Shown: piece after piece, positions 55,017 through 64,000 of the stretch | Position numbering within the stretch: the stretch's first letter is position 1 | Layout: every line of letters starts with the position of its first letter | Source of the DNA: Kitasatospora phosalacinea | GTDB taxonomy: Bacteria > Actinomycetota > Actinomycetes > Streptomycetales > Streptomycetaceae | DNA length: 64,000 nucleotides | Assembly (NCBI RefSeq): GCF_030268885.1 | Contig: NZ_BSSA01000002.1 | Coordinates: 248,001-312,000 of the forward strand | Reading direction: 5' to 3' | Program-made: the position numbers and the translations under genes | Notes under the pieces: model-generated | The model's database searches: none | Told to the model about the DNA's origin: nothing | The model's input: the letters and a program-made list of their open reading frames with translations, nothing else

Positions 55017-55637
55017 ATGACCAACCCGATGAACGAGCGGTCGCAGCAAGAGTCCTTCCCGGCGTCGCAGGCCGCGGCGGGCGGGAGGGCGGAGGACAGT
55101 CCGAAGGTGCTGATCGTCGGACCGGACGGGATGGCGGTGGGCACCGCGTCGGCCGGCGGGCTCGGGCGCGGCGGCGAGGAGGACGAGCCGCGCGAGCTGC
55201 CGGTGACCGAGATGGTCGAGCAGCCGGCGAAGGTGATGCGGATCGGCAGCATGATCAAGCAGCTGCTGGAGGAGGTGCGGGCGGCGCCCCTCGACGAGGC
55301 GAGCCGGGCGCGGTTGAAGGACATCCACGCCAGCTCGATCAAGGAGCTGGAACTGGGCCTGGCCCCGGAGCTGGTCGAGGAGCTGGAGCGGCTGTCGCTG
55401 CCGTTCGCCGACGACACCATCCCGACCGAGGCCGAACTGCGGATCGCCCAGGCGCAGTTGGTGGGCTGGCTGGAGGGCCTGTTCCACGGCATCCAGACCG
55501 CGCTGTTCGCCCAGCAGATGGCGGCGCGTGCCCAGTTGGAGCAGATGCGGCGGGCGCTGCCCCCGGGCCTGCAGGGCGCGGAGGGCGAGCACGAGGAGGG
55601 CCCGGGCCGCGGGATCCGCTCCGGTCCGTACCTGTAG
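55017..55637 (+). CDS. bpa: Bacterial proteasome activator
   Basis: Bpa (PafE) is an ATP-independent ring that opens the 20S proteasome for unfolded substrates. The 206-residue protein has an acidic disordered N-terminus (1-60), a helical core (about 65-185, with MVEQPAKVMRIGSMIKQLLE and LVGWLEGLFHGIQTALFAQQ) and a C-terminal tail ending GPYL, in place of the GQYL of the M. tuberculosis protein. The conserved Tyr-Leu should dock into the proteasome pockets. Start is ATG 55017 by promoter position. It lies upstream of two Ser/Thr kinase genes. Confidence 0.88.
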   Translation: MTNPMNERSQQESFPASQAAAGGRAEDSPKVLIVGPDGMAVGTASAGGLGRGGEEDEPRELPVTEMVEQPAKVMRIGSMIKQLLEEVRAAPLDEASRARLKDIHASSIKELELGLAPELVEELERLSLPFADDTIPTEAELRIAQAQLVGWLEGLFHGIQTALFAQQMAARAQLEQMRRALPPGLQGAEGEHEEGPGRGIRSGPYL

Positions 55638-55742
55638 CCCTACCCACGGTGGCCTCGTGGGGGCCGCGTCTCGGCGCGGCCCCGAACCGCTACCCTGACC
55701 GGTGTCCGGAGTAGTACCGCGCGCCGAGGGGGAGCTGGGACG

Positions 55743-57047
<1,305 letters not shown>

Positions 57048-57226
57048 CGCCCGGGCGCACCCGCCCGACACGGTACTCGAACCCGCTTCCCCCGCGGGCC
57101 CGCGGTGTCCGATCCCACCCCCGCGCGCGTGCTCCCGTTCCACGCCGGAGGGCGCGAGACGGTAGCGTGCTGGGGAAGAACCGACAGGGCGAGCGCACGC
57201 CGAGCGGGTGCCCGGGGCGAGGAGCG

Positions 57227-58942
57227 ATGGGTCAGAGCGAACGACCGGACGACGGCGGGGAACAGCGGCGGGACGTGCCGGGCGGGGACGCCCGGGACGG
57301 GGACGCGGAGCGGCCCGAGGAGGCCACCGGACCCACCGAGGTCATCCCGGCCGGGCCCCGAACTCCCGGACGGGGCAGCTCGGTTCCGTTCCCCACGGTC
57401 GGTGACGGCCGCTACCGGCTGACCCGGCGGCTGGGCCGCGGCGGGATGGCCGAGGTGTTCGCCGCCCAGGACATCCGGCTGGGCCGCACCGTCGCCGTCA
57501 AGCTGCTGCGCTCGGAGCTCGCCGAGGACGACACCGCCCGGCTGCGCTTCACCCGCGAGGCGCACGCCGTCGCGGCGCTCAACCACCACTCGATCGTCGC
57601 GGTCTACGACACCGGCGAGGAGCAGCACGGCGGGGAGTCCACCCCGTACATCGTGATGGAGCTGGTCGAGGGCCGCACCGTGCGCGAGCTGCTGGTGGAC
57701 GAGGAGGCGCCGCCGGTCGACCAGGCGCTGATCATCACCGCCGGGGTGCTGGAGGCGCTGGCCTACAGCCACCGGCACGGCATCGTGCACCGCGACATCA
57801 AGCCCGCCAACGTCATCATCACCACCACCGGCGCGGTCAAGGTGATGGACTTCGGCATCGCCCGGGCGCTGGCCGGCGGCGCCACCACCATGACGCAGAC
57901 CGGCATGGTGATGGGCACCCCGCAGTACCTGTCGCCCGAGCAGGCCCTCGGCAAGGCCGTCGACCACCGCTCCGACCTGTACGCGGCCGGCTGCATGCTG
58001 TACGAACTCCTCACCCTGCGGCCGCCGTTCGTCGGCGAGACGCCGCTCTCGGTGGTCTACCAGCACGTCCAGGACGCGCCGGTGCCGCCGTCCCGGGTCA
58101 ACGACCGGGTGCCGCCGCAGCTGGACGCGCTGGTGCTGCGGGCGCTGGAGAAGAACCCGGACGACCGCTTCCAGAGCGCCGACGAGTTCCGCGCCCACGT
58201 GCAGCACGCGCTGCGGCAGATGCACGGCGCGGCCGGTGCGGGCTACCCGGCGGGCGCCGCGGGCCTGGCGGCGGCCGCCGCGGCCGGGGCCTGGGAGCAG
58301 ACCCCGCCGGTCGGCTCCGCCTCGCTCACCGAGCCGCTGAACCCGGTGGCGGGCGGTGCCGACGCGACCGAGGCGCTGCCGTACCAGGTCACCTCGGCGT
58401 ACCGGACGCCCGGGCAGCCCTACCCGGCCGTGCCCGGGGCGGGCGGCGGCGGGGAGGACGGGAACGGGGGCGGCGAGGAGCCCGGGAAGCCGCACCGGCG
58501 CAACCCGTGGGGCTGGGTGCTGGGCGCGGTCGCGCTGGTGCTCGCCGCCACCATCGGGGTGGCGCTGGCGCTGACCGCCAACGACCGCGGGAAGGAACCG
58601 AAGGACCAGAAGCCGACGGCGCCGGTGCAGACCGCCACCGCCCCGACCACCGACGAGCCGGTCGAGCGGCCCACCACGGCGGCGCCGACCCGCGCCCCGA
58701 GCAGCAGCCACCAGCCGGAGACGCCGGGCAGCACGCCCCCGCCGACCGCCTCCCGCCCGGCCAGCCCGTCGGCCTCGGCCTCGGCCAGCGCCTCGCGCTC
58801 GTCCTCGGCCAGCAGTTCGGCGTCGGGGAGCGCGAGCCACAGCCCCAACCCGTCCGGCAACGCGAGCACGTCGAGCACCGCCAACCCGGCGCCGAGCACC
58901 ACCGGGTCGGGGGGCAAGGTGAACCTGCCGATCCCCGGGTAG
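57227..58942 (+). CDS. Membrane Ser/Thr protein kinase, paralogue
   Basis: In 571 residues it has an acidic N-terminus (1-60), the loop RLGRGGMAEVFAAQ, VAVKLL, HRDIKPANVI, VMDFGIARALAGG and an activation segment nearly identical to that of its neighbour. A transmembrane helix at about 430-452 is followed by an extracytoplasmic Thr/Ser/Pro-rich region of about 120 residues without PASTA repeats. ATG 57227 has GGAG only two bases ahead, so the exact start is not certain; a GTG 60 bases upstream is in frame. Confidence 0.9.
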   Translation: MGQSERPDDGGEQRRDVPGGDARDGDAERPEEATGPTEVIPAGPRTPGRGSSVPFPTVGDGRYRLTRRLGRGGMAEVFAAQDIRLGRTVAVKLLRSELAEDDTARLRFTREAHAVAALNHHSIVAVYDTGEEQHGGESTPYIVMELVEGRTVRELLVDEEAPPVDQALIITAGVLEALAYSHRHGIVHRDIKPANVIITTTGAVKVMDFGIARALAGGATTMTQTGMVMGTPQYLSPEQALGKAVDHRSDLYAAGCMLYELLTLRPPFVGETPLSVVYQHVQDAPVPPSRVNDRVPPQLDALVLRALEKNPDDRFQSADEFRAHVQHALRQMHGAAGAGYPAGAAGLAAAAAAGAWEQTPPVGSASLTEPLNPVAGGADATEALPYQVTSAYRTPGQPYPAVPGAGGGGEDGNGGGEEPGKPHRRNPWGWVLGAVALVLAATIGVALALTANDRGKEPKDQKPTAPVQTATAPTTDEPVERPTTAAPTRAPSSSHQPETPGSTPPPTASRPASPSASASASASRSSSASSSASGSASHSPNPSGNASTSSTANPAPSTTGSGGKVNLPIPG

Positions 58943-58956
58943 CCGCTGCGGGCGGG

Positions 58957-60042
58957 TCAGTTCGCGAAGGCGTCCATGACCTGCTCGTACTCCTGGCACC
59001 ACCAGGTCAGCTGCTCGGCCGCGGCCGGGAACAGCGGGTCGGCGCGGTGGTCGCGGCGCTGGTAGCGCCACTGCAGCATCCACAGGTCGTTCAGCCGCTC
59101 CCACCAGACCCGGTGGACGGCGCGGGCGACCTGTTCGGCGTCCGCGGCGCCGGTGGCGCGGTAGGCGCGGGCCCAGTGGCGGACCCGGGGCAGGTCGAGG
59201 ACGCCGGTGGTGCGGTCGTTGAACAGCAGGGTGGCGGCCCGGACGGCCTCCTCGGCGACCGGGTGCGGGGCGAGCTTGTCCCAGTCCAGGACGGCGCTGA
59301 CGGCGTCGCCGCGGTGCAGCAGGTTCAGGCCGTGGAAGTCGCCGTGGGTCCAGCCGGTGGGCGGGGCGTCGGCCGGACCCGGGCGGCGGTGGCGGTGGGC
59401 GGCGAGCAGCTCCAGGCGCTGGGCGAGGTGCTGTTCGGCGAGCCGGTCGAAGGCGTCGTAGGGGCGGTGGGCCCGGGCCAGGGCGCGGAGCTCGGCGACG
59501 ATCAGCGCGGTCTCCTCGACCTCGGCGCTGAGCACCCCGGCGGGTTGCCGCAGGGGGGCGCAGACCTCGGCCAGTGCGCCGTGCAGGGTGCCGAGCAGCG
59601 TGCCGAGGTCGCCGCACCGGGCGGGGTCGAGTTCGGTGCCGTGCCGGTGGTTTCCGGCCACCCAGGGGTAGAGCGCGAACAGCCGTCCGCCGTGCGCGGT
59701 GACGGTGCTGCCGTCCGCGTTGGCGAGCGGGGCGGGCACCGGCAGGCCGCGGGCGGCCAGCGCGGCGGTGGCGCGGTGCTGGGTGGTGATCGCGGACCGG
59801 TGGGCGGTGGCCGGGTCGACGTAGCACTTGAGGAAGTAGTCGCCGTCCCCGGTGGTGACCCGGTAGCCCCGGTTGAGCAGGCCCTCCGCGACCGCGGTGA
59901 CCGCGGTGGGCGGCGGGGTGCGGTAGGCGCGCAGGACCCCGGCCACGGCGGCGTGCGCGACCGGGGGACTGAGGGTTCCGACGGGGGGAGCGGTGGCGTC
60001 CGGGCGGGCCGGCGCGAGGGAGAGGGTCTGTCCGTCCGTCAC
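58957..60042 (-). CDS. APH-fold small-molecule kinase
   Basis: The 361-residue protein has the aminoglycoside phosphotransferase fold: HGDFHGLNLLHRG near the catalytic loop, LDWDKLAPHPVAEE as the metal motif, and a N-lobe nucleotide strand YFLKCYV. The family includes homoserine and choline kinases; substrate is unknown. GTG 60042 is preceded six bases away by TACGCT on the minus strand, so it may be leaderless. It is convergent with the second kinase gene. Confidence 0.8.
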   Translation of the reverse strand: MTDGQTLSLAPARPDATAPPVGTLSPPVAHAAVAGVLRAYRTPPPTAVTAVAEGLLNRGYRVTTGDGDYFLKCYVDPATAHRSAITTQHRATAALAARGLPVPAPLANADGSTVTAHGGRLFALYPWVAGNHRHGTELDPARCGDLGTLLGTLHGALAEVCAPLRQPAGVLSAEVEETALIVAELRALARAHRPYDAFDRLAEQHLAQRLELLAAHRHRRPGPADAPPTGWTHGDFHGLNLLHRGDAVSAVLDWDKLAPHPVAEEAVRAATLLFNDRTTGVLDLPRVRHWARAYRATGAADAEQVARAVHRVWWERLNDLWMLQWRYQRRDHRADPLFPAAAEQLTWWCQEYEQVMDAFAN

Positions 60043-60098
60043 GCACCGAGCGTATTACTCGGCGTGATGGTGACTTGACACAGCGTGTGCGAACGTGC

Positions 60099-60758
60099 TC
60101 AGTGGTGCTGGTCGACCTGGCGGCGGGCCACGTAGGCGGCGGCCTGGGTGCGGCGCTCCATGCCCATCTTGGCGAGCAGGCTGCTGACGTAGTTCTTCAC
60201 CGTCTTCTCGGCCAGGTGCAGCTCGTTGCCGATCTGCCGGTTGGTCATCCCCTCGCCGATCAGGTCGAGGATCCGGCGCTCCTGCTTCGTCAACTGCGCG
60301 ATCCGCTCGTCCTCCTTCTCGCCGCCGTCGCGCAGCCGGGCCAGCACCCGGCTGGTGGCCACCGGGTCGAGCAGGGACTTGCCGGCCGCGACGTCGCGCA
60401 CCGCGGAGAGCAGGTCGGTTCCGCGGATCGCTTTCAGGACATATCCGGAGGCCCCGGCCATGATCGAGTCGAAGAGCGCCTCGTCGTCGGAGAAGGAGGT
60501 GAGCATCAGGCATTTCACCGAGGGGTCCTGGGAACGGATCTCGCGGCACACCTCGACGCCGTTTCCGTCGGGCAACCGGACGTCGAGGACCGCCACGTCC
60601 GGGTGGACCGCAGGGATGCGGTTGAGCGCCTCGGCCGCCGTCCCGGCCTCGCCCACCACCTCGATGTCGCCCTCCATGGAGAGCAGGTCGTGCACGCCGC
60701 GCCGGACCACTTCGTGATCATCGAGGAGAAAGACCCTGATATGTCCGTTATCCGTCAT
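60099..60758 (-). CDS. NarL/LuxR-type response regulator, orphan
   Basis: The 219-residue protein has a receiver domain (about 7-122) with D13-D14, the phospho-acceptor D59 ([13 protein letters not shown]) and a conserved Lys in GYVLKAIRG, and a LuxR-type HTH (about 150-205, [20 protein letters not shown]). No histidine kinase lies in the window, so it is an orphan here. It resembles, by position next to bkdA, the S. coelicolor orphan SCO3818, reported to pair with a distant kinase. Confidence 0.9.
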   Translation of the reverse strand: MTDNGHIRVFLLDDHEVVRRGVHDLLSMEGDIEVVGEAGTAAEALNRIPAVHPDVAVLDVRLPDGNGVEVCREIRSQDPSVKCLMLTSFSDDEALFDSIMAGASGYVLKAIRGTDLLSAVRDVAAGKSLLDPVATSRVLARLRDGGEKEDERIAQLTKQERRILDLIGEGMTNRQIGNELHLAEKTVKNYVSSLLAKMGMERRTQAAAYVARRQVDQHH

Positions 60759-60878
60759 TTGCAAAGCGTCGCACAAATCGATGCCGGTTACCCCCTATCG
60801 CAGCGGCCCGTGCCCGGATACCGTGCGCTGGTGTCCTGACCGGAACGGCCGAGCCGCACCACATCCACGGTTCAACAA

Positions 60879-60892
60879 CTAGGACGTCCTAG
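60879..60892. promoter_or_regulatory. 14-bp perfect palindrome
   Basis: CTAGGACGTCCTAG lies in the 303-base gap between the divergent response regulator and bkdA genes. It is 29 bases before TAACGT (60921-60926), a possible -10 for bkdA, and so lies at a typical activator or repressor position. The rest of the gap shows no gene. Confidence 0.6.
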
Positions 60893-61061
60893 CGCAAAGG
60901 CGCCGGGGGGCGTCGCTGGGTAACGTTCTCGTGAGGGACGCCGTCGGAAAGGGAACACCGCCCGCCCGCACTGGTGCGCACACCCAAGCGCACGAGCCGG
61001 AAGGGCGATCCGGACCGGCCACCGGCGACCCCGGGCGGGCCGGACAGACCGAGGAGTGAAC

Positions 61062-62213
61062 GTGACCGTCAAAAGCACGTCGAGGGCGCGCAAGAAGGCC
61101 GCCCCCGGCGTCCCCGACCCCGCCCGGGCCGGCGTCGGCGCCGAGCCGGAGCTCGTCCAGCTGCTGACCCCCGAGGGCGACCGGGTCGAGCACCCGGAGT
61201 TCCCGCTGACCGTGACGCCGGAGGAGCTGCGCTCGCTCTACCGGGACCTCGTCCTGGTGCGGCGCTTCGACGCGGAGGCGACCTCGCTCCAGCGTCAGGG
61301 CGAACTGGGCCTGTGGGCCTCGCTGCTGGGCCAGGAGGCGGCCCAGGTCGGCTCCGGGCGCGCGATGCGCCCCGGCGACTACGCCTTCCCCACCTACCGC
61401 GAGCACGGCGTGGCCTGGTGCCGCGACGTCGACCCGCTGAACCTGCTCGGCATGTTCCGCGGCGTGAACAACGGCGGCTGGGACCCGAACGAGAAGAACT
61501 TCCACCTCTACACCATCGTGATCGGCGCGCAGACCCTGCACGCGACCGGCTACGCGATGGGCATCACCAAGGACGGCGCGGACGACGCGGTGATCGCCTA
61601 CTTCGGTGACGGCGCCTCCAGCCAGGGCGACGTCAACGAGGCCTTCACCTTCGCCTCGGTCTACAACTCGCCGGTGGTGTTCTTCTGCCAGAACAACCAG
61701 TGGGCGATCTCCGAGCCCACCACGGTGCAGACCCGCATCCCGCTGTACCGCCGCGCCTCCGGCTTCGGCTTCCCCGGCGTCCGGGTCGACGGCAACGACG
61801 TCCTCGCCGTCCTCGCGGTCACCCGCTGGGCGCTCGACCACGCCCGCACCGGCCAGGGCCCGGTCCTGGTGGAGGCGTTCACCTACCGGATGGGCGCGCA
61901 CACCACCTCCGACGACCCGACCCGCTACCGGCAGAGCGAGGAGACCGAGGCCTGGAAGGCCAAGGACCCGATTCTGCGGCTGAAGGCCCACCTGGAGAAG
62001 GAGGGCCTCGCCGACGAGGCGTTCTTCGCCGAGGTCGAGGCCGAGAGCGAGAAGCTGGGCCTGCGCGTGCGGGAGGGCGTCCGCTCGATGCCCGACCCGG
62101 ACCCGACCCTGATCTTCGACCACGCCTACAGCGAGCCGCACCCGCTGGTCGACGAGGAACGCGCCGAGTACGAGGCGTACGCCGCCTCCTTCGAGGGTGG
62201 GGAGCACCACTGA
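61062..62213 (+). CDS. bkdA: Branched-chain 2-oxoacid dehydrogenase E1 alpha
   Basis: This TPP-dependent subunit decarboxylates branched 2-oxoacids to make acyl-CoA starters for fatty acids and polyketides. In 383 residues it has the TPP motif GDGASSQGDVNEAF...NN (YFGDGASSQGD and FFCQNNQWAISEPTT) and the phosphorylation-loop-like RMGAHTTSDDPTRYR. GTG 61062 is chosen because GAGGAG ends five bases before it; a GTG at 61056 overlaps that site. bkdB overlaps by one base (TGATG). Confidence 0.94.
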   Translation: MTVKSTSRARKKAAPGVPDPARAGVGAEPELVQLLTPEGDRVEHPEFPLTVTPEELRSLYRDLVLVRRFDAEATSLQRQGELGLWASLLGQEAAQVGSGRAMRPGDYAFPTYREHGVAWCRDVDPLNLLGMFRGVNNGGWDPNEKNFHLYTIVIGAQTLHATGYAMGITKDGADDAVIAYFGDGASSQGDVNEAFTFASVYNSPVVFFCQNNQWAISEPTTVQTRIPLYRRASGFGFPGVRVDGNDVLAVLAVTRWALDHARTGQGPVLVEAFTYRMGAHTTSDDPTRYRQSEETEAWKAKDPILRLKAHLEKEGLADEAFFAEVEAESEKLGLRVREGVRSMPDPDPTLIFDHAYSEPHPLVDEERAEYEAYAASFEGGEHH

Positions 62214-63187
62214 TGGCCGGCCAGCTCAGCATCGCCAAGGCGCTCAACGAGGCGCTGCGCAAGTCGCTGGAGAGCGACCCGAAGACCGTCCTGATGGGCG
62301 AGGACATCGGCAAGCTCGGCGGCGTCTTCCGGATCACCGACGGCCTGCAGAAGGACTTCGGCGACGACCGGGTGATCGACACCCCGCTCGCCGAGTCCGG
62401 CATCGTCGGCACCGCGATCGGCCTCGCGCTGCGCGGCTACCGCCCGGTGGTGGAGATCCAGTTCGACGGCTTCGTCTACCCGGCCTTCGACCAGATCGTC
62501 TCCCAGCTCGCCAAGATGCACGCCCGGGCGCTCGGCCACGTCAAGATGCCGATCACCGTGCGCATCCCGTTCGGCGGCGGCATCGGCGCGGTCGAGCACC
62601 ACAGCGAGTCGCACGAGGCGTACTTCGCGCACACCGCCGGTCTGCGGGTGGTCAGCCCGTCCAACGCGCACGACGCGCACTGGATGCTGCGCCAGGCCAT
62701 CGAGTCGGACGACCCGGTGGTCTTCCTGGAGCCCAAGCGCCGCTACTGGGACAAGGGCGAGGTCGGCGAGGACCCGATGCTGCCGCTGCACTCGGCGCGC
62801 GTCGTCCGGCCCGGCACCGACGCCACGCTGATCGCGTACGGCCCGATGGTCAAGGTCTGCCAGGAGGCCGCGCAGGCCGCCGAGGAGGACGGCCGCCGGC
62901 TGGAGGTGGTCGACCTGCGCTCGCTGTCGCCGATCGACTTCGCCACCCTGGAGGAGTCCGTCAAGCGCACCGGCCGCGGCATCGTCGTGCACGAGGCCCC
63001 GGTCTTCCTCGGCCTCGGCGCCGAGCTCGCCGCCCGGCTCACCGAGCGCTGCTTCTACCACCTGGAGGCGCCGATCCTGCGGGTCGGCGGCTACCACGCG
63101 CCGTACCCGCCGTCGCGGGTCGAGGAGACCTACCTCCCCGACCTGGACCGCGTGCTCGACGCCGTCGACCGCGCGCTCGCGTTCTGA
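62213..63187 (+). CDS. bkdB: Branched-chain 2-oxoacid dehydrogenase E1 beta
   Basis: The 324-residue E1 beta subunit begins MAGQLSIAKALNEALRKSLE and has VLMGEDIGKLGGVFRITDGL, DTPLAESGIVGTAIGLALRG and VEHHSESHEAYFAHTAGLRV. It forms the alpha2beta2 E1 with BkdA. Its start shares the A of the bkdA TGA, so translation is coupled. Confidence 0.95.
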   Translation: MAGQLSIAKALNEALRKSLESDPKTVLMGEDIGKLGGVFRITDGLQKDFGDDRVIDTPLAESGIVGTAIGLALRGYRPVVEIQFDGFVYPAFDQIVSQLAKMHARALGHVKMPITVRIPFGGGIGAVEHHSESHEAYFAHTAGLRVVSPSNAHDAHWMLRQAIESDDPVVFLEPKRRYWDKGEVGEDPMLPLHSARVVRPGTDATLIAYGPMVKVCQEAAQAAEEDGRRLEVVDLRSLSPIDFATLEESVKRTGRGIVVHEAPVFLGLGAELAARLTERCFYHLEAPILRVGGYHAPYPPSRVEETYLPDLDRVLDAVDRALAF

Positions 63188-63200
63188 ACAGGGGGACGGG

Positions 63201-64000
63201 ATGACCACTGACGTTCACTCGCTCCGCGAGTTCAAGATGCCCGACGTGGGCGAGGGCCTCACCGAGGCCGAGATCCTCACCTGGTACGTGAAGCCGGGCG
63301 ACACCGTCACCGACGGGCAGGTGGTCTGCGAGGTGGAGACCGCCAAGGCCGCCGTCGAGCTGCCGATCCCGTTCACCGGCGTGGTCGAGGCGCTGCACTT
63401 CCCGGCGGGTGCCACCGTCGACGTCGGCACGCCGATCATCGCGGTGGCCGTGGCGGGCGCGGCGCCCGCCGGGGCCGGTGCTGCTGCCCCTGCTGCTGCG
63501 CCCGCGCCCGCCGCCGCCGAGGCGCCCGCCGCCGAGGCGGAGCCGGAGCGGCGCGAGGTGCTGGTCGGGTACGGGCCGCGCACCGGTTCGGTGCAGCGCC
63601 GGGCCCGCCGCACCAACGGGACGGCCGCCGCGGCCGCCGCCCCGGTGGCCCCGGCCGCTCCGGTGGCGCCCGCTGCTCCGGTGGCTCCGGCCGCTCCGGC
63701 GGCTCCGGCGCCCGCCGCCCCGGCCGTTCCGACCGGGGAGGGGGAGCGCCCGCTGGCCAAGCCGCCGGTGCGCAAGCTCGCCAAGGACCTCGGGATCGAC
63801 CTGCGCGCCGTGGTGCCGACCGGCCCCAACGGCGTGATCACCCGCGAGGACGTGCACGCCGCGGCGAGCACCGCCGCCGAGGCGGTCGTCGAGCCGGTGG
63901 CGGCCCCCGCGGAGCCGGTGGCCGAGGCGGCGCCCGCGCTGCCGGTGCCGAGCGCGGCCGGGGACGTCCGGGTGCCGGTGAAGGGCGTGCGCAAGGCCAC
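63201..64000 (+). CDS. bkdC: Branched-chain 2-oxoacid dehydrogenase E2 (cut by the window end)
   Basis: The visible 266 residues hold an N-terminal lipoyl domain with the lipoyl lysine K49 (EVETAKAAVEL), a long Ala/Pro linker (about 85-185), and the E1/E3-binding domain (about 190-225, PVRKLAKDLGIDLRAVVPTG). The catalytic acyltransferase domain would follow beyond base 64000. ATG 63201 is preceded by GGGGGACGGG and lies 13 bases after bkdB. Confidence 0.92.
   Translation, partial: MTTDVHSLREFKMPDVGEGLTEAEILTWYVKPGDTVTDGQVVCEVETAKAAVELPIPFTGVVEALHFPAGATVDVGTPIIAVAVAGAAPAGAGAAAPAAAPAPAAAEAPAAEAEPERREVLVGYGPRTGSVQRRARRTNGTAAAAAAPVAPAAPVAPAAPVAPAAPAAPAPAAPAVPTGEGERPLAKPPVRKLAKDLGIDLRAVVPTGPNGVITREDVHAAASTAAEAVVEPVAAPAEPVAEAAPALPVPSAAGDVRVPVKGVRKA

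Overview
The window is high-GC actinobacterial chromosome from the family Streptomycetaceae (Streptomyces or Kitasatospora; the genus cannot be settled from sequence alone). The gene order dciA-recF-gnd-dnaN-oriC-dnaA-rpmH-rnpA-yidD-yidC-jag-rsmG-parA-parB, the Streptomyces-type oriC with about two dozen DnaA boxes, the parS sites, many GTG starts, and the pair sigM/anti-sigma next to trxBA all point there. No rRNA, tRNA, insertion sequence, prophage or CRISPR array was seen. Nearly everything is core genome.

Layout. 1-5 kb: dciA (partial), recF, gnd, dnaN (all minus strand), then oriC (about 4.0-4.6 kb) with a DnaA-trio-like unwinding element. 5-14 kb: dnaA (minus), the divergent ribosome/RNase P/membrane-insertase operon, and the parAB segregation genes with parS sites. 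14-25 kb: a long minus-strand block running DUF6049 membrane protein, murJ, pseudokinase, sigM, anti-sigma, trxB, trxA, which joins cell-wall export with redox and envelope stress control; four parS sites lie inside sigM. 25-41 kb: cca, an LppU-like protein, an MFS exporter, a CHAP wall hydrolase, ino1, padR, a bifunctional penicillin-binding protein, a GT87 mannosyltransferase, an alanine-racemase-like enzyme, femX, and the rpsF-ssb-rpsR-rplI operon. 41-45 kb: a MATE exporter and dnaB, with a DnaA-box cluster ahead of dnaB.

45-64 kb: an Eis-type acetyltransferase, HD protein, manA, MBL hydrolase, mobA-DUF6457-moeA (molybdenum cofactor), a potassium channel, a quinone oxidoreductase, a secreted low-complexity protein, the proteasome activator bpa, two Ser/Thr kinases, an APH-fold kinase, an orphan response regulator, and the branched-chain 2-oxoacid dehydrogenase genes bkdA-bkdB-bkdC (the last cut by the window end). 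In S. coelicolor the kinase/regulator/bkd block lies, from memory, on the other side of oriC, so this junction looks like the edge of an origin-spanning inversion.

Functional themes: replication initiation (DnaA boxes occur at oriC, between dnaA and rpmH, ahead of dciA and ahead of dnaB), chromosome segregation (12 parS-type palindromes), and peptidoglycan assembly (murJ, pseudokinase, PBP, FemX, CHAP hydrolase, kinases). The most notable sequence-level observations are the four in-frame parS sites that write a VPRGT repeat into SigM, a parS embedded in a 36-bp palindrome after parB, the DnaA-trio element, a codon-usage mosaic in dnaB that starts at the P-loop, and several unexplained operator-like palindromes.
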